This document shows, piece by piece, positions 22,370 to 33,725 of a stretch of DNA of 64,000 bases (within the stretch, counting starts at the first letter, position 1; every line of letters starts with the position of its first letter). Source of the stretch: Xanthostigma xanthostigma (taxonomy: Eukaryota; Arthropoda; Insecta; Raphidioptera; Raphidiidae); contig OY754466.1 in the NCBI GenBank assembly GCA_963575645.1, positions 18,268,001-18,332,000 of the forward strand, given 5' to 3'. The translations under genes were made by a program, and so were the position numbers. Below the pieces are notes generated by a model that ran no database searches, had not been told where the DNA came from, and saw only the letters and a program-made list of their open reading frames with translations.

Positions 22370-23034
22370 CAGCGGTCTTCAATTAATTTGTCTTCGTTCC
22401 AAATTAATTTTTTAATCTAAAATCTGATGAACCATCAAATGGATTATATATCTATTTAATTTTTGAGGACCGCATTCAGGCCTTTGGACAGACTGTCGTC
22501 GCTTCGAATCCCTCCTCTGCTCATTTTGTGATATTGTTTAATCCAGCTTATAGATACGACTTCTTGATACTGACCAGATAACGTATATGGTGGAACCACC
22601 TCCCTGATGTGCATTGTGCATATTATCTACTCTACTATAGCTGTCCGTCCCGGCTTCATCCGGGTGCAAAACTATGATTTATAAATACATAACCTCTCTG
22701 CCTCACCCCCCTCTCTCTCTGGATATATTATGTCTACGCAGCCATCCACATAACATGTGATGTTAGATGAAAAATTCGTTTTGGCTAGGGTTAGCATAAA
22801 ATCCATTCTTAATGGGTGTCCACGTCGAGAAAGGAGTAACCATGTCAAATAATGGAACCCATCCGTGTTTCGTCTAAATCGCGTGCGATGCCGCGGGTAA
22901 CTGCTAGTAGATATAACGCGACTTCAGTTTCATTTTAAATTATGTATGCTACTTTTTAATGGAACCACAAGCTTATACCGTGGAACGGTAAGTTTTTTGG
23001 GTGGTTGCAAAAAAAAAGTTTGGAGAACACTGAG
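22370..23034. mobile_element. possible hAT relic with inserted retroposon pieces
   Basis: The left edge CAGCGGTCTTCAA and right edge TTTGGAGAACACTG are an imperfect inverted pair of the hAT type. Between them lie a B-box-like GCTTCGAATCCC near 22501 and LINE-type head and tail pieces (22635-22911). The 8-bp flanks (CCATAGAT and AGCTACTA) do not match, so the borders or the assignment may be wrong. Confidence 0.35.
22630..22912. repeat. LINE-type head and inverted tail
   Basis: A CTATAGCTGTCCGTCCCGGC head with CATCCGGGTG lies on the left. An ATCGCGTGCGATGCCGCGGG tail followed by TAACTGCTAGT lies on the right in inverse orientation. The two halves are related to the fragments at 142-499 and 15.3-15.7 kb. 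Confidence 0.5.
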
Positions 23035-23299
23035 CTACTAGTGTAACAGGTAGTTGGAAAGATCTATATGTAGACCATGTTCTTAAACGCCGCACTCCCT
23101 CTCTCTTGATATTAGACTGCAGGAGTCTGAAGCACACATAAATACAATATGGCGCGTATCCTGTCGAAATTAGGTTATGTATAAAAATACACCCACACTT
23201 ATTATTCACGATTCAGTCATTATTATAAGAAATTTAAAACTTTTTTATTTAACAAGAACCGAAAGGATGTGATCAGCTCTTCGGGTTTTACTGAATTTA

Positions 23300-23401
23300 A
23301 ATAAAAGGACAGGTAGTACGTAACTCGGCGACGCCGCGACGGTAACATAGTTTTATGATAACAGTACTGTCGCAAACTTACGTACTACCTGTCCTTTTAT
23401 T
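23300..23401. mobile_element. 102-bp hairpin MITE
   Basis: The arms of 24 bp are exact inverses: AATAAAAGGACAGGTAGTAC plus GTAA at 23300-23323 and its inverse at 23378-23401. The spacer is 54 bp. GCGACGGTAAC occurs inside and again just outside the right arm, so the element may extend further. No target duplication was identified. Confidence 0.7.
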
Positions 23402-23895
23402 GGCGACGGTAACGGGATACTGTCGCCAGTTCCGTACCTGTACCAGTTAAATCTGCTTTGAAAGTTTATATTAGTGTCTTACAATTTGGGCATTTAAAAT
23501 TAGGTAGTGTCTATCTATAAATTTTCTCGGAAAATAACTGTTTCGGGTGATAAAACGGAACTTACATTTTTCGGTAGGTAAATACGGTAGTGCAACGGTA
23601 ATTCGGTGTCAACGTAACTGTCCTAAGCTTAAAAGTAATAAAAAGGATCTTTATAAAAGTACAGTTTGCTAGAAAAAATACAACGTTAAAGAAACTAAAC
23701 TAACTGTACTGTTTGTAACATGTGATTTGCTGATGTACCGACAGCGATTTTTTTATTGTCTGCAGGTATTTTTATTTTCGCAAAAAGGTTACCGTTTTTT
23801 TGTGATTTTTTTGTCGAGGTTTGAAAATATAAGGACTGAGTGTCCTAAAACTATATCTGATACGTGTTGACCGTACTATGATTAGATTTTCAATT

Positions 23896-24290
23896 TTTTA
23901 CCATTCCAACTCATAAATGTGGAATGATACTAATTTAGGTCAAAATCTTACAATATATTTTCGTTTTGAGGTCCCCGAATCTAAATAATATATTTTAGAA
24001 AAAAAGTATGTGCTTCTGTTTGATATGCAAATATGAAGAGCCCTATTGTTTTTGGGGACAATCGGCGCATGCGCAAAAAATATATATTATATGCTATAAC
24101 GTTGTTTTTTTAATTTTTATATAATAATGGTATACTTTTCATAACGGTTTATTATTCTGTTTATTTTTTCAAGAAAGTGTTGCCGAAACAAATTTTTCTA
24201 AGCTTTATAGTTTCGGACATATTTTGAAAATAAAATAAATCTGTTGCTCTTTTGTTTTGTAGATCTGTCAGCATGCTTCTATTAATTTTA
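23896..24290. repeat. dispersed repeat family P, copy 2
   Basis: Counterpart of 10611-11084, lacking about 80 bp around the GTCTGTTTGTCTGCG segment. Many point differences show it is old. Confidence 0.75.
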
Positions 24291-26070
24291 CTTACGGGAT
24301 AATCTTGAAGCTACTTCGATTATTTTGTCCTCAGCTGCGCAGCCGTAAATGTTTGTGATTTGTTTTATGAATCTGTTTTCTTTTTGTATAAAATTATATC
24401 AAACATGTCTTGTCTGATTAGTCAATGATAAATGCGGCGTGTTTATTTATTTTGACAGCTGGTATGTGTGGTTATGTATACCATTTGATGTAAGACTCCG
24501 ATAATAATTTATTATCGGATAAGAAGTTACACAACGGAGCTCTCGGTTGTGTGGGTTATTTTCATCTATTAAATACATAACCCCGCTTGTTTTGTATACA
24601 TATTATGTACTTGCGTATGTAACTAATATTAAAACATTTAGTACCGTTAGCAGGTACCTATGATAGCACAGGGATGTGGAAAACGTATACGGAAATTACT
24701 GAGAAGCTTCGAAAGGATTCAACCATCCGGCCATCTTCTGATACCTGATGTGGTGCAACGTTAGCTTCAATGACTAGACCAGATCGGGAAACGGCGTTGG
24801 TGGAGATGTCGTTACACCTCTCGGAGTACACGTTGCCTCCTCTAGGTTTGTCGTGATTTACGTCTCATGGAATTGAGATTTTTGTCGTAAAGATACGAGC
24901 TGAACAAAAAATGGCGTCTAAATTTCACAGGAAACCATGGTGAACCAAATAGTCTTTCCCGCCACAAGTTACGTTCTTGTACAAGGATATGTATCAATGT
25001 TACGTAAGTAAATCACCTTGCCCAAGGATATAGCGATTACTATAGCTGTTGGTGGGAAAGACAACAGCGGTGGTAAAGTGTTCCTCGAAAACGCGAGAAC
25101 AGCCCAACAGAACAATTTTCCGACCCAGTTTTTGCAATCGTGCCTGTGACATAATAATATGTCCGCCATTTTTCTTCAGACTATCAAACGATAGACATAT
25201 TTTTCTTCCATTGATCCCAGTATTTTTTTTAAGTAAAAAAGGGCGTTTTTGAGAATGTTCCAATTACAAAAAATATGCATATTTTTTTGCGCAATAACCC
25301 CATTTGTGGAGCGCCTACAATGTTTAGTTTAAAAAGAAACATCGTTTGAATTCAATAATCATGCACGCAAAAAAAAAAACAAAATCATTTCTCGAAGTTT
25401 GTGCATATGGGTTTTCTTAACCCTGAATATGCATCGATAGGACAATGAATGCAAGCCAAACACTTGTTTATGAACACACACACATACAGTTTCTGTAAGA
25501 TAGGCGAGTCAGGTTGTCTAGGCTAGATGAATCTAGACTAGATGACGGAGATGAAGCGATTGTCGCGGTTTATTGGTGCGAGTGAGAAGGGCGCAACAGG
25601 CGTCTCTGTATAGACATTTCTCTTGTCCCTGACCTACTCACACAATACGGCGGGAAGCCTATATCTATATAGAATGAACGCTTACATGTGTTATAGGCAT
25701 TTGTAAAGGATGGATGGGTTGCTATAGGAAACGCGACCAAATGTCTTTTTTCTGTTTATCCGACGTTTAATTTATCCAAGGACGCCTCATTCATTGCGGT
25801 TTTATTTGGAAACGATGAAAATTATAAAAAAAAATTGTATGTTTACTGTTCTTCAAAATGTATACGAAGCATTTTTTACGTAATTGCAACTGTTTTCGAA
25901 TTTTGAATGAAAAACCATAAATCGAATCATCTTAACCAGTAGCTGTGTAAATTTAATGACGTTGAAATGAAACGGACTTTTTGAAACCTAAGTTTAGTGC
26001 TAGGCTCGTATATTGGGTCTACTGTAGATTTAGTATTAAAAATGATGTTGATAAAAAATGGTCTACTTCG
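24291..26070. other. no gene seen; one small palindrome
   Basis: TCCGATAATAA, one T, and its inverse form a palindrome at 24497-24519. The region 24650-25260 is somewhat GC-richer with overlapping frames on both strands (for example 24969-25263, minus). None has a recognisable domain or splice pattern. Confidence 0.45.
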
Positions 26071-26086
26071 ATCATCATCGTCATCG

Positions 26087-26117
<31 letters not shown>

Positions 26118-26118
26118 T
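26071..26118. repeat. (ATC)n microsatellite
   Basis: ATC/GTC triplets run for about 48 bp. They code poly-Asp on the minus strand and poly-Ile on the plus strand in two chance frames. Confidence 0.95.
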
Positions 26119-27496
26119 ATCCATACGTATCCAAGTCTGGTAAGAATTTCTACAAATGTAACCACTATAAATTTCAGTGTTACATTTATATTTGAAAGTA
26201 TATTGTGGATTCTAGACGCCCAACAGCTGAGCTCATCAGCTTATCTTTGAAAGTCGTACCAAAAAACATTATATGCATTCAAAGTATCATGAAATCGAGT
26301 AGATATATATTTTTTTTGCGTTGAATTATCATGGAAACCAAGATAAAAATATTTTTATCTTAGAAATACCAGAGAGGAGAGATGCGCCGCACGCAAGCTT
26401 CGGAACCGCAACGCCAGGTGGCGATAATTAATAATTTCAGCTTCACACCTTAATCATTGTATTTTTCATATTTTTTTATCAATTAAAGAAAAAATCGACA
26501 GAAATTCTTATATTTATTTTCTACGGTGTTTAGATAAACGCTCAAATTGAAATGGAAATATACGACCCCACCTCTGTACAACCATCATTCTGTCATCTAA
26601 CAGAAACAAGACAAACTAAATTTTCCGGCCACACTGTTCCATTAGAAATAAACTATACAGTATCTCTTCTCTGGAAATACTTTCCAAGTCGTACCAAAAA
26701 TCAGCAGCCACGGTAATTTGTCTGAAACTTAATTACGTTGAAAATAAAAAAAAAAAAACTGGGCGTTAGAAATTGAAACTCGACTGCGTTCAGTGCGCAT
26801 AAATATTTCGCACAAGCACTCTTGCTTATTAGCGAACGTAATATTTAAAATTATAATTAGATTGATTTAATTAGTGAAGACACTGTTTGAAACAAGTGAG
26901 AAACCGTGACGTGTGAATTAAACCACAGCCGATATAAAAGTGATATGATTTTGAAACCTACATATTAATATTATTAGGGCAGACACGCATGCAGTCAAAA
27001 TTAACTATTTAGATTGTTTAGAACCGTACGAAATGCAAGACTAAATCTCAGCGTTGGTTGCCATTTAATGCGGATTATTAGGGGACAAGTAATTGGAGTC
27101 ACAACCGCCGCCGTCTCAAAACATGAAGGTTTCAGTGTTTGGATCCGTGCGCACTGTATACCTACACGGAGCGACCCAATTAACACTGCAACTTGACGAC
27201 CTGGTTTCGCCCGAATAAATTATTGTTTGACAGCGAGAACAACGACGGAATCTATGCTCCTTAAGAATTATATATTAATGTTTAAAATTTACGTACCTGT
27301 AAACAAAAAACAAGAAAACTATTTTTATTAATAAATATTGATTTAGAATTTGTAAATAGAAACGGCTACCGATTGTCTTTGACTGACGACTTTAAAACAG
27401 ATATACAAAATGCAGTTCTAATTTTGAGAGCCATCTCCCAGATCTTCACAAGTAGAATAGACCGGTCTGAATGCATTGAGTATACCTATAATAGGT
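26119..27496. other. no gene seen
   Basis: Mostly AT-rich. The stretch 27000-27220 is GC-richer, with short frames on both strands (27001-27196), but it shows no domain, no splice pair and no inverted ends. Confidence 0.45.
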
Positions 27497-27500
27497 ACAT

Positions 27501-27649
27501 TCCCAGCAGCCAGATAACGGTAACGACCCGTCACGCGCATGCGCAGTAGCTAAAACAAAACTGTTTGTATCGGTTTTGAATACGTGCTAGCTACCTGCGC
27601 ATGACGGTGACGGTTTCTGTATTTCGTTACCGTTTGCTGGCTGCTTGGA
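27501..27649. mobile_element. 149-bp MITE, ACAT duplication
   Basis: The left TCCCAGCAGCCAG and the right inverse of TCCAAGCAGCCAG form the ends. The inverted similarity continues inward through AACGGTAACGA and CATGCGCAG.TAGCTA, so the element is nearly a full foldback. ACAT flanks both sides (27497-27500 and 27650-27653). No coding capacity. Confidence 0.75.
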
Positions 27650-27653
27650 ACAT

Positions 27654-28910
27654 ATGGCAACGAATAATATATAGTCGCTAGTTTTTTCCCAGTTGACTGC
27701 ATGTCTCGAGGTTTATGCTAGCTTCAAAAACTTTAACACTTTATGTATTAGATTTTGTAGTAATACACATTCGATAATATACATTTTGTGAACTGCTGTT
27801 GTAAATATGTTTGTATTTTGATACGCTTTTTATCAAACAGCGAAACAGTATACCTAATTAGTGTCAACAAATAGCTTTGACATTGACCGTGACAGCTGCT
27901 GATAATGTATGGGAAACAGGTAATAACCAATAAAACTGCATAAGAATAAATATACTTATGTAATTTCGAGTGCTAACAACAAAATGAAGTATTTACTGTT
28001 AATGTATTTTATTTATTTAAAATTTGTACGTTCTTCCAAAGTCTACCGCCACGGAAGATAATTTCTGTTATTTTACTTAGTAACTGTTGATAATTGGAAT
28101 GCGATTAATGCATTATTTTTTTAATATCAGTATATGAGTCATAAAGTTGCAATTATTTAACGAAACTATAAATAGAAATAAACAGCGTTTTTCGAGATCT
28201 TTAATTTTTATATCATCGTATTTTTCGATAGTTGTAACCGATTTCGAAATATTAACGTTAATTTTTTTAATATTGAAATTATGATCAATCGTAACTTATA
28301 AAGTTTGTAGTATTTGACAATTCTTTACATACCTTAATTTATCGTTTCTTCGCGATCTTTAAATTTAGTCTCAAGAAATTTAAGAAACATGAGTTGCCAG
28401 TCAAACAGATTTTTTTAAATCAATATTATTTGCATCGTTATTGTACGTTTTCTTGAATATATTTCACGTAAAATTGTTCTTGAGGGATGAACATTTGTAT
28501 TTTTACTGTTTACTCGTAGTTAGTTTGTTGTGCTAAGATTTCCGCATCCCTGCCTCGTGCCTTGTCAGTTAAGGGGTTGATTTTAACAAAAGACTGCGGA
28601 TGGTAAATTTTCGTTTGAAAGAGTCGACCCAAACATTCTATTGTGACTTGAGGGTGTCTGTTGTATTTAGAAAAGAAATTTTGTATACGGGGTGTTGCTT
28701 TTAACAACTTAAAAATTAAAATTTACTTCGATTTCTACGATTATATGTAGAGAAAACATTTAGGAAGGTTTTCGGCCATATCTATCAGAGTTGCAAATAA
28801 TGAATTATTTTTTAATAAAATTTGCAGTGCAGGTTATTTTTAAAATTAATAATCCTAGAGTTTCTAAAACGGATTATTAAAAAATTCCAAAACCTAAATT
28901 ACGTACTATT
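27654..28910. other. AT-rich DNA, no gene seen
   Basis: Only short chance frames on the minus strand (27748-27930 and 28510-28707) with no motif. Confidence 0.5.
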
Positions 28911-29158
28911 GAAGTGAAACTTTTTAGGCTGGATAAGACGAAAAGTGAAACGCTTGCCCTTCTCCGACTTTAACCGACAGTTGAGAGGAAAGAGTGGGAG
29001 AATCGTTTCTTCTCTATCTGCCAAAGCATCATGCGCACTCCTTACGCATGTGCAGTGCGTACTTTATCTAGCCATGGTAACAAATTCCACATAGCCAGTT
29101 CCTAATTGAGAAATAATAGAATTGTCAGCAAATATTAGAACCTAAGAAGTTTCACTTC
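28911..29158. mobile_element. 248-bp MITE with GAAGTGAAACTT ends
   Basis: The left end GAAGTGAAACTTTTTAGG (28911-28928) is mirrored by CCTAAGAAGTTTCACTTC (29141-29158). The interior is GC-richer. A solitary related end, GAAGTGAAACTTCTTA, occurs near 54770. No target duplication could be fixed. Confidence 0.7.
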
Positions 29159-30850
29159 TAACGTGCGAGAGTCTCACGCATACATTTTTTTAATGATTAA
29201 TCTCGTATATTCAACTACGAATTATTATTTTATATTAATAATTCCTTCTTTTGATAGTCGATTATTGTGTGAAAATAATTACCTATCCAAATTTAATTAT
29301 CTATAAAAAAATTTAATGCATTATTTTTGGATTGCTATTACGTTATTACGATGGGAGCTGTAATTTCTAGGTTAACACGGTTAGTAAATGATATTTTTTG
29401 GGGAAATATAACAGTTCATGTACAATTATTATAAACATACTGTATTTAAGAACAGTTATTCAAGCGTTAGGAATGCATATGCATTATGCATATAGAAGGA
29501 AAGTTTCGGGGTGTTTAGAAAGACGATTAAGGGTTAAATGTAGAGGTATACATATTTATTACGACCCCTTTCCCGTTTGTTTTTTTTTTCGTTTAAAGAA
29601 AGTTCTGTAGTCAGATTATATGATTACAGGGAAATAATTATAGTTCAAAACTTTCCTACATAAAGAAATCAAACGTGGGAAAACAATTGAATACGTTCCA
29701 TGACATAAGTTGTTTTTTGAATTCTATATCTATATGATTTTTGGTTATGTTACTCATTTATTTAAGACCCCCGACTGCAAGTTTCCATTCATATTTTAAA
29801 TTTTTTTAATAAAATTAGTTCACCACTTCTAATATTATTCTACAACTGCTAGAGATTCCATGAAGTCAAAAGTTTACAGATCATTTTACTGACCACCGAT
29901 GATTTCATTACACGATTTCTTATGACTCCCAAAGTAATTCCCGTGAAATTTCTGGCAAGATTTTACAAAATTTTATTTAATTTCATTAGGTAATCCGATT
30001 TTGATCAACTTCCTCATATCGGATCGACTTGCTCACATACGACTATACAATATTTTCATGTGTCCATCCTGCTGATTGAAACAAGAGAGGAACCTAGCGA
30101 CAGTGGACAAGTTCACTGTAATTGTCCTCGTTTTGCTTAGCTTGCCGAGAAGTTCCCCTTATCAGTACAATTTAATACGCAGTTTTTTTTAAGTGAACAG
30201 CCACTAGATTTTAATCTTTCTGATATTTGCAATGTTCATGGTGCAGATACCTATAAAATAATTATAAGATGTGTTACCAACGTGACACATATTAAATATC
30301 TAATGCAGAGATTCAGTTGAAGACGAACGTATTGTTCATGTGTGTTTGTGTGTGTGTGTTATTGCAGATATTATTTCTGACCGCATTTCTAACTTTTCAT
30401 TGTTATTTTACTTTACGCTACCATACGTTTCTATGTCATTTCTATTTTAAAACAATAATATAGTCTTTATTATAACTTTCATTTTTGCGTAAAATAAATA
30501 AATTTCATTTTATATGATAGCACAACAATATCCGCGCAATTTAGTGCCAAATATAATTATACATTTCCAGTTTGTTATTTGATTCTCGCTTTTTTTTAAA
30601 TGTACACATATGTAAACTTTTTCCTAACATCTCAACACTTACGTTTCTTAACTATACAATTTCATGCAGTATTCACTTCTGCTTTTCATTAATTGGTCAG
30701 CAGTTTTCGATTTTAATGAAAAAACTGTGCCAGTAACGTTGTGAGTATTGCATCAATTTGTTCATTCTCTATCCACTAGGAAATGGGGTCACAGAGTGAG
30801 TGCTACAAAATAGGAAGTATCAGGAAAATCACGTGTCTGATAAAGACACC
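29159..30850. other. AT-rich DNA with a short (GT)n tract
   Basis: No gene seen. A (GT)n tract lies at about 30341-30360. Confidence 0.5.
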
Positions 30851-30879
30851 AATACAACCACCCCCACATCGTGGACAGA

Positions 30880-30980
30880 CACCGAACATTACATCTGATA
30901 GATAGCGCGTTCGAACCCCGGCAGGGACTAGGGATTTTTCGAATTACCGAACATTTTGTTGTTTTCCATTGTTTCTATCA
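30880..30980 (+). repeat. SINE-like B-box fragment
   Basis: GCGCGTTCGAACCCCGGCAG (from 30905) is a strong B-box-like sequence. It is followed by AGGGATTTTTCGAATTACCG and a T-rich tail, a layout common in lepidopteran tRNA-derived SINEs as I recall them. The A box is not clear. Confidence 0.5.
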
Positions 30981-33509
30981 ATATTTCCATATGCATTTTT
31001 GTGTACATTTAAGAACTCTTTGAAATTCTCCGAAATCTTGGAAATTATACAAAATTCGTGTGTACACTTAGGCTAATCGAAAAATGGGTGGGTTTTTAAA
31101 GTGAAACATGTCCCAATTAAAAGAAAAATAATCTGCGTAGAACAATTCATCATTAAAAATGCAATAAAATTTATCTCCTCTTCTACCGATTTGTTTATCG
31201 GGAGAAAAATAAGGTTACATCAGGTTATCTTTGAACGGAGATAGATTTCGAAGACACTAGAGTTGGTGTCTTAATTTCTTCAGATAAACTACGAACCTTC
31301 GTCTCCCTAAATATTGTATCTATACCCTTTCCGCGTCTGTCTGATCGCGGTAAACTACGTTCAAAACTTACGATTGGGTTAATTATTTGTAAGTTGGCAG
31401 ATTTGCGTATTTGAAACAATGTAGTTTTTTATTGTTTTTTCCTCGTTCGACTCTAGCATTATTATGTGTTTAAGACTCTTGCCACTTTCATAATCTTGCA
31501 TGAGATGCATACAATATACTCATTTTAAAATTGTGTACTTGTATTCTGCAAGCGCGACCACTGTCCTAGCTGAATCCTAGCCGAGACGTATACCTATCTT
31601 GACTGTGAGTTGCGACCCGGGGAAAGTACGCCTGTCGAAAGAATGTGCATAGTCTATGATTTCGCTGAATTCCCGTTGTTACATGCGACTCTTCTTTTTG
31701 TTTTTGGTTGATCGTAATGTTTACAATTAATTGCGTTGAGTGCGATACAGAAAACAACATCATTATAAATTTACATTGAACGCGCGAATTCGCTTTGTCG
31801 CGTCGCACGCGAACTAATTAATGTAACTGTTAATCGTTCGTGAACGTGTTTTTTTTAGAATTAACTAGTTGACGAGTCAACTACTTCGTCTAGCATTAAC
31901 AAAACGCAAAGAACTCCTTCAACCAACAAATCTATTCTCCATGCCTTCAAAACGAAATTAGACCGACATCGTACACGAACCACAGCAACAGTTGTTAATC
32001 CAATTTGATCTGGTTCAGTCCGGACACGGAGAAAAAAATGAAACAACCTGAAGTATTCGTTATTTAAACAGTTTTTCACAACGGTTCCGCCCAGCGTTCT
32101 CTGTATAATTAACGGTTTGTTGACGCTATAATCGTCAACGACCCACCACTATTCGTCGACGCTTACACGTGATGCCAGTCAGTCAATGTAGTCAGTTTTA
32201 TATGGTGTATATTACATGCACAACATACAATATACAAATATATTTATATACACGGCGTATATATTATAGAATTAAATAGTTGTAACTGAGTCAAGGATGA
32301 ATTTACTATTAGAAGACAAGAATTAACATTTTTAATTTGAATGTACCTGTGTATTACGAAATACGCGAGAACTGCAGCCATGTTTATTTTTATTATAATG
32401 GGTGAACGGTGGAATTGCGTAACCATGGTGACGTAGGACGATGCTAAATACTTTTCCGAATTTTTCTTGAAACTGTTTAAACATCAACTAACATGTATCA
32501 GTATAATTCAATTTATAATTTAACTGAACATCGACGGTAAGGGTTATTTGGGCCTAGTACGCCGATTCGATGTTTCGGTTAGGTATATTATTTTTTTAAT
32601 AATAATGAATTCCAAAAATCAAATTGATATTTTCACCAGTTTTCAAATTAGAGCTTTAGAACTGAGACTCGATTATTCTGAAGCCCAAAAGTATTTTTAG
32701 CACTGATTCGAAATCGAGAATATTAAATTATTTTCTGCTTGCCGTTGAAACAAGGTTTATATACGATGACAGGTATACATAACCTCAAACATTTTTGATA
32801 ACCGACGAAGAAGGGTTCAACGTAACTGAGAGTGAAGTTTTGCGTCACTTTTATTATATTTTTACCGTGACATATTTTAGTAAATGGCTGCACAAATCAA
32901 AATATCTTATGAAGCATTGCAGCTCCCGCAATATACATAAAACGTTTAAAAAATTATTTAAAAATTTAAAAATCATATAAAATACAGGACAGCCCCATTG
33001 ATTCTTTTTTTCTTTCCAAATATCGGTAACATATTTGTAAAAAATTAAAATTAGTTCAGCGAATCACTAGAAATTGTTAATAGTTAGCAACCCCTAAGAA
33101 ATAAATTTTGGCTCAGCGAGGATTTTCCTGGTATCTCGGTGGCCCCATCCGTCCCTGGCCACGTGTAGGTATGACTATTTATCAAGAAAAATTGTTTGAA
33201 TGTATATAAATATTTTAACAAGTAAAATGTTATCCCTAGTATTGCGTTTAAACAATGAAGATTGAAGCGAGTGGATAATTATGTTTATACAGACACAATG
33301 TCGTGCTGTTAAAAACAGGAAGTTCAGATTTTTGACAATACATAATTGTATTTACAAATAATTAAAATAATGGTCGCCATTACAAACTTCGTGTACATAA
33401 TAAAATTATCGTTTATACGTGCTGTAACATAAAAACTGGTCTTTACCAAATCATCGGTTAATCATAACACGATCGCGCGCGGTAATACTAACTTCGAGTT
33501 TGCGTTGAC
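30981..33509. other. no gene seen; CTAGTAC family fragment inside
   Basis: The block TTATTTGGGCCTAGTACGCC at about 32542 belongs to the dispersed CTAGTAC family. Short frames at 31225-32079 (minus) and 32795 (plus) show no domain. Confidence 0.45.
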
Positions 33510-33725
33510 CGGTAATTGCTCGTATTCCTCTCGGGAGAAGAAACGATGGCTAATTTGGATGATTTAATCACTCGAGGGTCGGAAATGCTTCGTTTTTTAT
33601 GATAATGAGATGACACTTCTGTGAAGAATTTTTATTTTATTTTTATTTATTGTAAGTTTTAACACACAACAGTAAATTTCGTGGTTTTTAGCTTTTAGAA
33701 GATTGGTCAATTAGTAAGGGATAGT
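33510..33725 (+). repeat. solo left end of the TTGCTCG element
   Basis: It matches the left half of the element at 49950-50362, from GGTAATTGCTCGTATTCCTC through ACACACAACAGTAAA and GTGGTTTTTAGCTTT. The right half is absent, so this is a truncated copy. Confidence 0.75.

Noticed and set aside
22362-23042. Confident hAT element at 22.37-23.03 kb
   Set aside because: The ends look hAT-like, but the 8-bp flanks do not match; kept only as a low-confidence relic.
25927-26250. Frames with poly-Asp or poly-Ile
   Set aside because: Both are readings of the (ATC)n microsatellite with unrelated flanks.
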